64,000 bases of DNA from positions 1,488,001-1,552,000 of the forward strand of contig OZ245738.1 of assembly GCA_965227265.1 (NCBI GenBank). Reading direction: 5' to 3'. This stretch comes from UBA2336 sp965227265. Lineage in GTDB: Bacteria > Bacteroidota > Bacteroidia > Cytophagales > Cyclobacteriaceae. The notes under the pieces are model-generated. The model saw only the letters and a list, made by a program, of their open reading frames with translations. It was not told where the DNA came from and made no database searches. The position numbers and the translations under genes are program-made. Below, piece after piece: positions 9,139-17,468 of this stretch (within the stretch, counting starts at the first letter, position 1; every line of letters begins with the position of its first letter).

Positions 9139-9649
9139 TATAATCTTTCTACTGATTACAGGTTGCTTGTTTATTACTACTTCCTGCGCGGTACAATATT
9201 CTTTCCAAGGAACTTCAACGCCTGCTAAAACACTAACCATTGAAGAGTTTTATAACAACACAGATTTGGGTCCTGCTAACTTAGGTCAGACGTTTACCAA
9301 CCGACTTAAAGATTACTTTATTCAAAATACGAATATCAGCATTGTGCAATCCAATGGCGAGCTTACCCTTGAAGGTGTAATTACCGATTACCGCATCACT
9401 CCTATCGCCCCGGTTGCAACCAATAATAGTCCAATCAATTCAGCATCATCGACACGACTCACGATAACGGTTAAAGCAAACTACATCAACACGCTTGATG
9501 AAACGATGAGCTTTAAAGATAAGAGCTTCTCTTTCTTTAAAGATTTCCCGAATGATCAAAACCTCGCGGATATCGAAGAGGTATTAATCCGGCAGATCTT
9601 CGAGCAGATCAGCCTTGACATCTTCAATGCCTCGGTTGCCAATTGGTAA
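9122..9649 (+). CDS. lptE: LptE-like LPS-assembly lipoprotein
   Basis: 175 residues from the ATG at 9122, which overlaps the end of the upstream activator gene by 17 bp. A lipoprotein signal ends at C22 (LFITTSC). The body, with 'YSFQGTS', 'TLTIEEFYNN' and 'NRLKDYFIQNTNISIV...ELTLEGVITDYRI', matches the Bacteroidetes LptE family, which plugs the LptD outer-membrane translocon that delivers LPS. The frame is open further up (to 9065), but the lipobox spacing fixes the start at 9122. The synteny miaB - activator - lptE - unknown - secG supports the call. Confidence 0.85.
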   Translation: MTSKNSIIFLLITGCLFITTSCAVQYSFQGTSTPAKTLTIEEFYNNTDLGPANLGQTFTNRLKDYFIQNTNISIVQSNGELTLEGVITDYRITPIAPVATNNSPINSASSTRLTITVKANYINTLDETMSFKDKSFSFFKDFPNDQNLADIEEVLIRQIFEQISLDIFNASVANW

Positions 9650-9685
9650 AAAAGTCCTATTTTTACTAAGGTCAAAAATTCGGGT

Positions 9686-10504
9686 GTGGACAAAAAACAG
9701 CTTACAGATTTCCTGAACCACTACACCGCTTCCTCAACTCAGGAAGCCACGGAAGTGATCTCGCTTTGCGACCAATACCCTTACAGTCAGCTCTTACATG
9801 CGCTCGCTGCCCGTGTAAGCAAAGACCATGATCTACAAAACCAACAGGATATATTACAATCAGCAGCTGTCTATAGCACTGACCGATCTGTACTCAAACA
9901 GATCATGTCAGAAGCCCGATTGCATGTTACACACGTTGAAAAAGTAAAAACCGTAACTACAGTTTCAGCTATATCTTCAATCGCCATCAGCGCTGAAAAA
10001 GATTCAATTGATTATGCAGAGGCAGTTTTAATTGACCTCAAGCGTCTGCACGAGCTCAAGCACAATTTTGAGGAAATGGTGACAGCGTTTGAGAATGGTA
10101 TTCCGGAAGTTCCTGAAAAGAAAGTCGTTCGGAAAACCGTTGGCAGACCCAAAAAAGTAGTCGAAGCAAAGTCTGATCCGCTTATTGAAGAGATTAAATC
10201 AACCAAGCAAAAGCTTGCCCCTGAAAACGAAAAGACCAAAGAACAAATTGAGATTATTGATCTATTCATAAAAGCTCAACCGAGCATTACGGCCAAGCCT
10301 CGTTCTGAAATGACCAATGCAGGTGATCTGACCGAGGTAAAAAACGGTGAGTTCGCAGACAATGTGATTTCTGAAACATTGGTAGAAATCCTGATTCGAC
10401 AGGGTAAAAAGGAAAAGGCTATTGAGGTTCTTAAGAAGCTAATTTGGAAGTTTCCACAAAAAAAGACTTACTTTGCGGCTCAAATTGAAGACCTGAAGAA
10501 GTAG
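9686..10504 (+). CDS. Conserved hypothetical protein with a TPR-like C-terminus
   Basis: 272 residues starting at GTG 9686. Helical throughout with a Lys/Glu-rich middle. The C-terminal 'LVEILIRQGKKEKAIEVLKKL' looks like a single tetratricopeptide motif, which suggests protein-protein contact. No signal peptide, so cytoplasmic. It sits between the lptE-like gene and secG, with only 2 bp to secG, so it is likely cotranscribed with genes of envelope biogenesis. Function not known; the reading frame itself is well supported. Confidence 0.75.
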   Translation: MDKKQLTDFLNHYTASSTQEATEVISLCDQYPYSQLLHALAARVSKDHDLQNQQDILQSAAVYSTDRSVLKQIMSEARLHVTHVEKVKTVTTVSAISSIAISAEKDSIDYAEAVLIDLKRLHELKHNFEEMVTAFENGIPEVPEKKVVRKTVGRPKKVVEAKSDPLIEEIKSTKQKLAPENEKTKEQIEIIDLFIKAQPSITAKPRSEMTNAGDLTEVKNGEFADNVISETLVEILIRQGKKEKAIEVLKKLIWKFPQKKTYFAAQIEDLKK

Positions 10505-10506
10505 TT

Positions 10507-10842
10507 ATGTTTACGCTCATTGTTGGAATCATCATTTTTATCGCTGTTTTACTGGTATTGGTTGTGTTAGCCCAAAACTCCAAAGGAGGCGGACTATCGA
10601 ACATCGCAGGCGGATCAAGCGCCAGCAACATTATCGGGGTTAAAAAGACAGGCGACCTGTTAGAAAGATTAACCTGGGGATTTATTATCGCTATCATGGT
10701 TCTTTCGCTCTCAACGAATTTAGTAACTCCGAATTCCGGATCGTCAAATGAATTACTGGATCGCGCAGGTGAAGGCGCTGCCCCTGCTACTACTATTCCT
10801 GCACCGAGCACACCTTCAAGCAACGACACAACGGGTAACTAA
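10507..10842 (+). CDS. secG: Preprotein translocase subunit SecG
   Basis: 111 residues with two membrane segments (about 2-22 and 53-70) separated by the family loop 'VLAQNSKGGGLSNIAGGSS...GVKKTGDLLERLTW'. SecG assists SecYE in protein export. The C-terminal Ala/Pro/Ser tail is variable in the family. A clear terminator follows. Confidence 0.95.
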   Translation: MFTLIVGIIIFIAVLLVLVVLAQNSKGGGLSNIAGGSSASNIIGVKKTGDLLERLTWGFIIAIMVLSLSTNLVTPNSGSSNELLDRAGEGAAPATTIPAPSTPSSNDTTGN

Positions 10843-10863
10843 TTTTCCATACGATTTATATTC

Positions 10864-10890
10864 AAAGCCGTGCATTACCTGCATGGCTTT
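10864..10890 (+). terminator. Rho-independent terminator after secG
   Basis: Stem AAAGCC-g-TGCA / TGCA-t-GGCTTT with a 5-nt loop, followed by a T run. It ends the miaB-secG transcription run, 22 bp after the secG stop. Confidence 0.8.
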
Positions 10891-10921
10891 TTTATTTAAT
10901 ATTGAACGATCAACATATTTT

Positions 10922-11812
10922 ATGAAGAACATCGCTGTAATCGGATCTGGCACCATGGGCAACGGTATTGCTCACGTATTCGCCCAATATGGCTATTCGG
11001 TATCACTCATTGACATCTCAGAAGACTCGCTGAAAAAGGCAGTAGTTACGATTGACAAAAACCTGGAGCGTCAGGTTAGTAAACAATTGATCACAGCCGA
11101 TGTGAAACGTATGTCGCTTGAAAATATTAAGACTTTCACATCAACTGAACAAGGAGTTAAGAATGCTGATCTGGTTATTGAAGCTGCCACGGAGAATGCA
11201 GACCTCAAGCTAAAAATCTTTAAAGACCTTGACGGATTTTGTAAACCAGAAGCAATTCTGGCTACAAACACTTCTTCCATTTCTATTACTAGAATTGCCT
11301 CTGTTACAAAGCGACAAGACAAGGTAATCGGGATGCACTTTATGAACCCGGTACCGGTAATGAAGCTGGTCGAAGTTATCCGTGGATACAATACAAGCAA
11401 TGAAATTACCTCAGCCATTATGCAGCTTTCCAGAAAACTCGAAAAAGTACCGGTGGAGGTAAATGATTATCCGGGCTTTGTTGCGAACAGAATTTTGATG
11501 CCGATGATTAATGAAGCAATATCATCTTTGCATGAAGGCGTTGCGGGGGTTGAAGAGATTGATACAGTAATGAAACTTGGAATGGCTCATCCGATGGGAC
11601 CATTACAGTTAGCCGATTTCATTGGGTTAGATGTCTGTTTATTTATCCTGAACGTACTTCATGAAGGTTTTGGCAATCCAAAATACGCGCCATGCCCATT
11701 ATTAGTTAATATGGTTCAGGCAGGTCACAAAGGTGTCAAATCCGGGTCAGGATTTTATCAATATTCAGCGGGCTCTAAGGATCTTGTTGTCGCTGCCCGA
11801 TTCAAGAAATAA
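10922..11812 (+). CDS. 3-hydroxybutyryl-CoA (3-hydroxyacyl-CoA) dehydrogenase
   Basis: 296 residues. It oxidises (S)-3-hydroxyacyl-CoA with NAD+ in fatty-acid or butyrate metabolism. The N-terminal Rossmann motif is GSGTMG (residues 8-13). 'ATNTSSISITRIA' and the catalytic-region 'GMHFMNPVPVMKLVEVI' (138-153) are as in Hbd/PaaH. The C-terminal domain carries 'NDYPGFVANRILMPMINEA' and 'GMAHPMGPLQLADFIGLD'. The ATG at 10922 gives the family length; the frame runs further up but through the secG terminator. Monocistronic. Confidence 0.93.
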   Translation: MKNIAVIGSGTMGNGIAHVFAQYGYSVSLIDISEDSLKKAVVTIDKNLERQVSKQLITADVKRMSLENIKTFTSTEQGVKNADLVIEAATENADLKLKIFKDLDGFCKPEAILATNTSSISITRIASVTKRQDKVIGMHFMNPVPVMKLVEVIRGYNTSNEITSAIMQLSRKLEKVPVEVNDYPGFVANRILMPMINEAISSLHEGVAGVEEIDTVMKLGMAHPMGPLQLADFIGLDVCLFILNVLHEGFGNPKYAPCPLLVNMVQAGHKGVKSGSGFYQYSAGSKDLVVAARFKK

Positions 11813-11833
11813 ATTTTTCTCACAGCTAAAAAC

Positions 11834-11861
11834 AAAAACCCAGAAGCTAATCCGGGTTTTT
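11834..11861. terminator. Bidirectional terminator between convergent genes
   Basis: Stem AAAAACCC / GGGTTTTT with a 12-nt loop, giving T runs on both strands. It lies between the convergent dehydrogenase and mscL genes. Confidence 0.7.
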
Positions 11862-11864
11862 TAT

Positions 11865-12236
11865 TTACTTCTTTAATAAATCTCTTATTTCGGTTAGAAG
11901 TTTAATGTCTTCTGGTGGAGGTGCTGGTGCTGTGGGTTTAGCTTCTTCTTTTCGCTTGGCCGTGTTCATTAATCGTACGATCAGGAAGAGAACAAAGGCA
12001 ATTACAACAAAGGATATAACTGCCGCCACAAACTTTCCTACTAACAAACCTCCTGGTTTCCAGGATGCTATATCTTCTGCCCCTGCTGCTTTTAGCGCAG
12101 GTTGAAGCAAGATTGGAGTTATAATGTCAGCAACAAGTGAGTTTACAATAGAACCAAAGGCTGCTCCGATAATTACACCAACTGCCAGGTCCACAACATT
12201 GCCGCGAAGGATAAACGCTTTAAATTCTTTTAGCAT
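11865..12236 (-). CDS. mscL: Large-conductance mechanosensitive channel MscL
   Basis: 123 residues. The N-terminal amphipathic helix and first membrane helix 'FKAFILRGNVVDLAVGVIIGAAFGSIV' is the MscL signature. A periplasmic loop, a second membrane helix (about 70-91, ending FLIVRLMN) and a charged C-terminal helix 'EDIKLLTEIRDLLKK' follow. It acts as an emergency valve opened by membrane tension. Start ATG and length are normal for the family. Confidence 0.96.
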   Translation of the reverse strand: MLKEFKAFILRGNVVDLAVGVIIGAAFGSIVNSLVADIITPILLQPALKAAGAEDIASWKPGGLLVGKFVAAVISFVVIAFVLFLIVRLMNTAKRKEEAKPTAPAPPPEDIKLLTEIRDLLKK

Positions 12237-12290
12237 AGTACGTGAGGTTTAGCGTACTAAATATAATTGATAATCGCTACGATTCGAACG

Positions 12291-13106
12291 CTACTTGACA
12301 ATATTGAGCGGATTTTTAACGCCTTTATAGTCGGTTAGCTCAACGCCTGCACTTCCGATAAACATATCAGCCTCAACTTTAAGGACAATACGATTCTTAT
12401 CATCTGAAAACCATGCGGTGATGGAATCTTTACCGTCAAACAAAGAATTTTTCGGCATGGAAGGCTTGAAAACAAGTGCCCTGAATTTTCCGGCTTTTGT
12501 CTTCACTGTTTCACGACCTTTGAATACCACCTTGAGGTTGTAAACCGAATCTTCAAAGAAACCTGAAACGATTACAGTATCTCCGATTTTAACTTTGCTA
12601 AGATCTTGTGTACGCATATACATAAAACCTGAAATCAAATCACGTACATGTTTAGGAGCTTCATGATAAACAGGCGTCTTAAACTTGCCTGTTTTATGAC
12701 TGAATACTTTGGCTTCTATTTTCCCTTTTGCATGATCAAAGTTGATAACCTCATCTTTCTTGTATTTGCCTTCCCTGATTTTGCGATAGGTCATATGAGG
12801 CACTAAAGCAGCTGTATCAATATAGGCTCCCCATTGGTCATCCACATCGGCAACCCAATCGACCATGCCCACAGTCTTTCCGGTAACTTCTACCTTAAAG
12901 CAATCGCGGTTATTGATCTTAAAATATTTGCTATCGATTTTGGTAGTTCCGCGACCTACAGCAAAAATTCCATAACTCATTTTGTAGCTGAGAACTTCGC
13001 CTTTTGTAAAGCTATCGTTCTTAACACGTGGATAAATTTCTACCCGATCTGATGTAAACGAAGTAAGTAATCCAACAAGCACAAATCCAAAAATCAGCCT
13101 TTTCAT
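12291..13106 (-). CDS. DUF3108 domain protein, exported
   Basis: 271 residues with an N-terminal signal peptide (MKRLIFGFVLVGLLTSFTS). The rest matches the DUF3108 pattern: 'FTKGEVLSYKMSYGIFAVGRGTTKI', 'YMRTQDLSKVKIGDTVIVSGFFEDSVY', and 'SLFDGKDSITAWFSDDKNRI' near the end. Proteins of this family are exported beta-rich proteins of unknown function. Single gene between mscL and dapD. Confidence 0.85.
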   Translation of the reverse strand: MKRLIFGFVLVGLLTSFTSDRVEIYPRVKNDSFTKGEVLSYKMSYGIFAVGRGTTKIDSKYFKINNRDCFKVEVTGKTVGMVDWVADVDDQWGAYIDTAALVPHMTYRKIREGKYKKDEVINFDHAKGKIEAKVFSHKTGKFKTPVYHEAPKHVRDLISGFMYMRTQDLSKVKIGDTVIVSGFFEDSVYNLKVVFKGRETVKTKAGKFRALVFKPSMPKNSLFDGKDSITAWFSDDKNRIVLKVEADMFIGSAGVELTDYKGVKNPLNIVK

Positions 13107-13190
13107 AGTTAAAACCCGAATGCGGCTCTAAAGTCGCACATTCTTAATATGATTGTCAAAGCAAATGCCAAATTTAATAATAGCTTAATT

Positions 13191-14003
13191 TTATACAGAT
13201 ACGCTGTTTTCACGTAAGGCATCGTTTAAAGAAGTCTTTTTATCGGTACTTTCTTTCCGCTTTCCAATAATCAACGCACAGGAAACTGAATACTCACCTG
13301 CTGCAAACTTTTTAGGGTATGATCCGGGGATAACAACGGATTGGTCCGGTACATATCCTTTATACTCCACAGGTTTATCGCCTGTAACATCTATGATTTT
13401 TGAACTTGCGGTAAGTACAACATTGGCTCCCAAAACTGCTTCTCGTCCGATCCTCACTCCTTCCACAACAATGCATCTTGACCCGATGAAGGCATTATCT
13501 TCAATAATCACCGGAGCGGCTTGTATAGGTTCCAGCACCCCGCCAATACCAACACCCCCACTGAGATGAACGTTCTTTCCAATCTGTGCGCAACTGCCTA
13601 CTGTTGCCCAAGTATCAACCATTGTGCCTTCATCAACATAAGCACCAATGTTAACATACGATGGCATAAGAATTACGCCTTTGCTGATATATGAACCATA
13701 TCTTGCGACAGCAGGTGGTACAACCCTCACTCCCAATGATTTATAATTTCTTTTTAAAGCCATTTTATCGTGAAATTCGAAGGGACCAACTTCAATTGTT
13801 TCCATCTGTTGAATGGGGAAATACATGATCACGGCTTTCTTAATCCATTCGTTAACCGTCCAGTCTTTTCCATTAGGTTCTGCTACCCGAAGCTTGCCTT
13901 TATCGAGTTGCTCAACAACTTCACGGATGCCTTCGGCCGTTTCTTTTTGTTGGAGCAAGGAACGATCCTCCCATGCTTTTTCAATCAGTAGCTTTAATTC
14001 CAT
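13191..14003 (-). CDS. dapD: 2,3,4,5-tetrahydropyridine-2,6-dicarboxylate N-succinyltransferase
   Basis: 270 residues. DapD transfers succinate from succinyl-CoA to tetrahydrodipicolinate in the succinylase branch of lysine/diaminopimelate synthesis. The N-terminal helical domain (about 1-95) carries 'GKDWTVNEWIKKAVIMYFPI'. The hexapeptide beta-helix includes 'MVDTWATVGSCAQIGKNVHLSGGVGIGGV' split over several coils, and 'IEDNAFIGSRCIVVEGVRIG'. Length and motifs are standard. Divergent from the glycosyltransferase gene with a 33-bp gap. Confidence 0.96.
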   Translation of the reverse strand: MELKLLIEKAWEDRSLLQQKETAEGIREVVEQLDKGKLRVAEPNGKDWTVNEWIKKAVIMYFPIQQMETIEVGPFEFHDKMALKRNYKSLGVRVVPPAVARYGSYISKGVILMPSYVNIGAYVDEGTMVDTWATVGSCAQIGKNVHLSGGVGIGGVLEPIQAAPVIIEDNAFIGSRCIVVEGVRIGREAVLGANVVLTASSKIIDVTGDKPVEYKGYVPDQSVVIPGSYPKKFAAGEYSVSCALIIGKRKESTDKKTSLNDALRENSVSV

Positions 14004-14036
14004 TTAGTGATTAGTTTAAGCCTGTAAAAGTCGCAT

Positions 14037-15137
14037 TTGTCAGACGAAATAAAAAGAAGAGTTGTGTTGGCTTCGGTTCTTAAACCGGTAGACGATACGC
14101 GTATGCTCGAAAAGATTGCTACAACGTTCGTCTCCGAAGGATTTGAAGTTTTCATTATTGGATATCCTTCGGCAGGTAAGATCGATGTACCCGGAATTAT
14201 CACATTACCGCTTCCGCCCTTCAAAAGAATAAGCTTTACCAGGCTAATGATTCCGTTGATTATCTTGAAGAAAATAATTAAAATTAAACCTTCACTAATA
14301 ATAGCTAATACACCTGAATTACTGTTAGTTATGATACTGAACAAGGTATTCTTTGCGCGTAAAATTGTGTATGATATTCTGGAAAACTATTATCGGAATA
14401 TCCGCTACGCACCAACTTACCCTCGTATCATTAGACCATTGTTGGCAAGCATGGTCAGGCTTACGGAAGTAATCTTCTCCCCTTTTATTGATCGGTTTCT
14501 TCTGGCTGAACGTGGATATGAGCAAGAACTTAAGTTTGCGAAGAAACCAATCGTTCTGGAAAATAAGCTCCCGAAAAAAATTGCTAAAAGTTTCACGGCT
14601 AAACATTCAGCTTACCATAACCTGTTATTTAGCGGAACGTTAGCTCCCACCACGGGAGTTTTTGAAGCAATCAGGTTAAGCAAAGAATTGAACTCCATAA
14701 ATGCAGACTATACACTCACCATCATTGGGTATGCAGCGTTACCCGGAACGTTGATTCAGATCCGGAAGGAAATAGCAGATTCGCCTTTTATCAAGCTTAT
14801 TGGAGGTGATAGACTTATTCCGCACGAAGAAATTCTTCACGAAATCAGTAAAGCCGGAACAGGGCTAATTATTTACCCGCCCAATCCAGGAACAGAAAGC
14901 TCCATCCCTACCAAGCTTTATGAATACCTGGCCTTGAGACTACCGGTTATTATTTCGCACACTGCAGATTCAATTGAACTGGTACAGCGCTGCAATGCCG
15001 GGATTATCCTCACAACGGACGTGGGTGCTGGTATTCTAAACGAGCAACTTGCCAATTCACACTTTACATTCGAATGTGGTGAGGATATCTTCTGGGAAGC
15101 CGAAGCTCAAAAACTCGTGAGTGCTCTGAAATTTTGA
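14037..15137 (+). CDS. GT-B-fold glycosyltransferase (group 1/GT4-like)
   Basis: 366 residues starting at TTG 14037. The N-terminal half has 'RVVLASVLKPVDDTRMLEKIATTFVSEGFEVFIIG', typical of the acceptor domain. The C-terminal donor domain has 'LLFSGTLAPTTGVFEAIRL' and the nucleotide-sugar region 'GTESSIPTKLYEYLALRLPVI', with the E-x7-E-like pattern of group 1 transferases. Cytosolic or peripheral to the membrane. The donor and acceptor sugars cannot be read from the sequence. The dapD start lies 33 bp away on the other strand. Confidence 0.82.
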   Translation: MSDEIKRRVVLASVLKPVDDTRMLEKIATTFVSEGFEVFIIGYPSAGKIDVPGIITLPLPPFKRISFTRLMIPLIILKKIIKIKPSLIIANTPELLLVMILNKVFFARKIVYDILENYYRNIRYAPTYPRIIRPLLASMVRLTEVIFSPFIDRFLLAERGYEQELKFAKKPIVLENKLPKKIAKSFTAKHSAYHNLLFSGTLAPTTGVFEAIRLSKELNSINADYTLTIIGYAALPGTLIQIRKEIADSPFIKLIGGDRLIPHEEILHEISKAGTGLIIYPPNPGTESSIPTKLYEYLALRLPVIISHTADSIELVQRCNAGIILTTDVGAGILNEQLANSHFTFECGEDIFWEAEAQKLVSALKF

Positions 15138-15157
15138 TTTAATACCTTTAAATAATT

Positions 15158-15175
15158 TTTTAGACTCGTCTAAAA
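15158..15175. promoter_or_regulatory. Putative MntR/DtxR operator TTTTAGAC-TC-GTCTAAAA
   Basis: A perfect 8+2+8 palindrome that ends 4 bp before the -7 element TATATTTG of the downstream regulator gene. It therefore fills the promoter spacer. The dyad size fits a dimeric DtxR/MntR-type repressor, and autoregulation of the metal-uptake operon is the simplest reading. Confidence 0.7.
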
Positions 15176-15179
15176 TTTT

Positions 15180-15187
15180 TATATTTG
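15180..15187 (+). promoter_or_regulatory. -7 promoter element (TATATTTG) of the metal-uptake operon
   Basis: Perfect TAnnTTTG match 21 nt before the ATG at 15209 and directly after the palindromic operator. It shows that the in-frame TTG at 15185 cannot be the start codon, because it is inside the promoter. Confidence 0.65.
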
Positions 15188-15208
15188 GCTATCGTTAACT
15201 CAAACGGT

Positions 15209-15868
15209 ATGCTAAGTCTCACAGAAGAAAACTACCTCAAGGCTATTTATCACCTCTCGGATGGAGGTTCAAAGTCAGTGCTTACAAACGAGCTCGCAGA
15301 GGCCATGAATACAAAACCGGCTTCCGTTACGGACATGGTGAAAAAGCTTTCCGTTAAAAAGATCATCACCTATGAAAAATATTATGGTGTGACGATCACT
15401 AAACAAGGCAAGGCTGATGCGTTGACCATTATCCGCAAGCACCGGCTTTGGGAAACTTTTTTGGTAGAAAAACTGAACTTTCATTGGGATCAGGTGCATG
15501 AAGTTGCTGAACAACTGGAACATATTCAGTCTCCTCTTTTGATTGAGAAGCTTGATGAGTTTCTAAACTTCCCGATTGCTGATCCACATGGCCATCCGAT
15601 TCCCGATAAAAATGGAAAGATCCACACGGGCCAGCAAGTTCCATTATGTGACATTCCCGGAAAAAAAACAGTTACTGTGCTCGCAGTAAATGTAAAAGAA
15701 AGCTCATCGTTTCTTCAGTACCTCAGCAAGATTGGCGTATACATAGGCGCTAAACTATCGATTATGGATAAGGCCGAATTTGACGGCTCAATTGAAATTA
15801 TGATCGATAGCAAGAAGAAAGTTTTTATCTCAAAAGAAGCATCACAAAATATCTTAGTAACACCCTGA
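15209..15868 (+). CDS. Metal-dependent transcriptional regulator, DtxR/MntR family
   Basis: 219 residues. N-terminal winged helix 'LSLTEENYLKAIYHLSD...ELAEAMNTKPASVTDMVKKLS', then the dimerisation and metal-binding domain 'IIRKHRLWETFLVEKLNF', 'HEVAEQLEHIQSPLLIEKLD', 'DPHGHPIPD', and a C-terminal SH3-like/FeoA-type domain from about 145. It senses Mn(II) or Fe(II) and represses uptake genes when bound. The ATG at 15209 is chosen because the longer TTG start falls in the -7 element. First gene of the operon; the binding-protein gene starts 4 bp after its stop. Confidence 0.92.
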   Translation: MLSLTEENYLKAIYHLSDGGSKSVLTNELAEAMNTKPASVTDMVKKLSVKKIITYEKYYGVTITKQGKADALTIIRKHRLWETFLVEKLNFHWDQVHEVAEQLEHIQSPLLIEKLDEFLNFPIADPHGHPIPDKNGKIHTGQQVPLCDIPGKKTVTVLAVNVKESSSFLQYLSKIGVYIGAKLSIMDKAEFDGSIEIMIDSKKKVFISKEASQNILVTP

Positions 15869-15872
15869 CACT

Positions 15873-16805
15873 ATGATTCGATCAACATATAGTAAGCTTA
15901 TCTATCTTATACTTACGGGAGTAATTCTCTCAGCCTGTGCTGGCAAAAAAGAAGTACCCATTGGTGAACGAAAAATAAGAATTGTCACCACAACCGGGAT
16001 GATTAAAGATGCCGTAGAACATGTAGTGGGCGACAAAGCAGAAGTAATCGCATTAATGGGACCAGGAGTTGATCCACATTTATACAAAGCAACACAAGGC
16101 GATCTTGAAAAACTTACTTCAGCGGACATTGTTTTTTATAACGGACTTCACCTTGAAGGAAAAATGGGAGAAGTGTTTGAGAAGTTAGGTCGATTGAAAC
16201 CGGTGATCGCTGTTTCAAAAAACATTCCCGAATCTCGTTTGAGAACAATTCCCGGATTTGATAACCTGCACGATCCTCATATTTGGTTTGATGTGAAGCT
16301 ATGGGAAGAAGCAGTTATAGCTGCCAGGGATTTTATGGTTGAGTATGATTCCGCATCCGCACAGTTATATGAACAAAATTCAACAGTCTATTTAAAGCAA
16401 ATGGATTCACTGCACAATTCTATTGGAGAACAGTTGAAGCAGATTCCAGCGGAACAACGTGTGTTGATTACGGCTCATGACGCATTCGGATATTTTGGTG
16501 ATGCGTATGGAATTGAAGTTCGCGGTCTCCAGGGCATCTCTACTGTATCTGAATTTGGATTGAAAGATGTAACTGATCTTGTCAACTTTATTATCTCCCG
16601 TAAGATCAAAGCAATTTTTGTGGAGACTTCTGTCTCTCAAAAGTCAATTAATGCTGTAATGGAAGGCTGCAATCAAAAAGGATGGAATGTTAAGATTGGC
16701 GGAAGTTTATACTCAGATGCAATGGGCACTGCCGGTACGCCTTCGGGAAACTATTTAGGGATGGTAAGCGCTAACGTCAACACAATTGTAACGGCATTAA
16801 AATAG
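15873..16805 (+). CDS. Metal ABC transporter substrate-binding lipoprotein (TroA/MntC-like)
   Basis: 310 residues, lipoprotein signal ending at C22 (LSAC). The cluster A-I ligands are in place: H69 (GVDPHLYKAT), H136 (HDPHIWFD), H202 (ITAHDAFGYF) and D282 (YSDAMG), with spacing like TroA's three His plus Asp. There is no His-rich loop, which is usual for zinc-specific ZnuA, so manganese or iron is the more likely cargo. It captures the metal in the periplasm for the permeases downstream. Second gene in the MntR-controlled operon. Confidence 0.92.
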   Translation: MIRSTYSKLIYLILTGVILSACAGKKEVPIGERKIRIVTTTGMIKDAVEHVVGDKAEVIALMGPGVDPHLYKATQGDLEKLTSADIVFYNGLHLEGKMGEVFEKLGRLKPVIAVSKNIPESRLRTIPGFDNLHDPHIWFDVKLWEEAVIAARDFMVEYDSASAQLYEQNSTVYLKQMDSLHNSIGEQLKQIPAEQRVLITAHDAFGYFGDAYGIEVRGLQGISTVSEFGLKDVTDLVNFIISRKIKAIFVETSVSQKSINAVMEGCNQKGWNVKIGGSLYSDAMGTAGTPSGNYLGMVSANVNTIVTALK

Positions 16806-16807
16806 AA

Positions 16808-17467
16808 ATGAAAAAATTCGCAATACTATTTGATATGGATGGGGTTATCGTAGATACGAACCCTGCGCACAAAAAAGCTATTCTTCAGTTTTGTGCTAAA
16901 TACAACAAGCACCTTTCCGATGAAGAGATGAAAAAATATATCTGGGGTCGTACTAATAAAGAATGGATCCGGCACTTGTTTGGAGAAGATATTTCCGATG
17001 ACCAATTGACAGTTTATGCAGATGAGAAGGAATTACTCTTCCGCACAATCTATGAGCCTGAGATTAGACTTTTAAGCGGGTTGAAAGATTTTCTGGACCT
17101 ACTCGAAAAGAATAACATCTCAAAAGCAATTGGAACCTCTGCCCCCCGCGCTAATGTTGATTTTGTTTTCAAGCATACCGGAATTGAGAAATATTTTAGT
17201 ACGGTACTGGATGAACGCGCAGTCACTACCGGCAAACCAAATCCAGAAATCTATCTCAAAGCAGCAAAGGCTTTAAGTTTTGATCCGGCCGACTGCATTG
17301 TGATTGAAGATTCACTATCCGGAGTTGAAGCCGGCAAACGTGCAGGTTGCAAAGTTATTGGTATTACAACCACACATTCACCAGCAGAATTATCACAAGC
17401 TGACCTCACTGCTGCAGACTTCACGACCTTATCGATAAACGATCTTACTAATTTATTTAAATCATAA
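16808..17467 (+). CDS. HAD-superfamily phosphatase (beta-phosphoglucomutase-like)
   Basis: 219 residues. HAD motif I 'LFDMDGVIVDT' with nucleophile D9 and acid/base D11, motif II 'KAIGTSAPRA', motif III Lys in 'TGKPNPEIYLKAAK', motif IV 'CIVIEDSLSGVEAGKRAG'. The alpha-helical cap between motifs I and II fits the beta-PGM/gph-like subfamily. The substrate is unknown. It lies 2 bp after the binding-protein gene and 1 bp before the ATPase gene, so it is clearly inside the metal-uptake operon. HAD phosphatases need Mg or Mn, which may explain the linkage (inference). Confidence 0.88.
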   Translation: MKKFAILFDMDGVIVDTNPAHKKAILQFCAKYNKHLSDEEMKKYIWGRTNKEWIRHLFGEDISDDQLTVYADEKELLFRTIYEPEIRLLSGLKDFLDLLEKNNISKAIGTSAPRANVDFVFKHTGIEKYFSTVLDERAVTTGKPNPEIYLKAAKALSFDPADCIVIEDSLSGVEAGKRAGCKVIGITTTHSPAELSQADLTAADFTTLSINDLTNLFKS

Positions 17468-17468
17468 C

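Noticed and set aside
15185..15187. TTG as start of the MntR-like gene
   Set aside because: It is the end of the -7 element TATATTTG; the ATG at 15209 fits.
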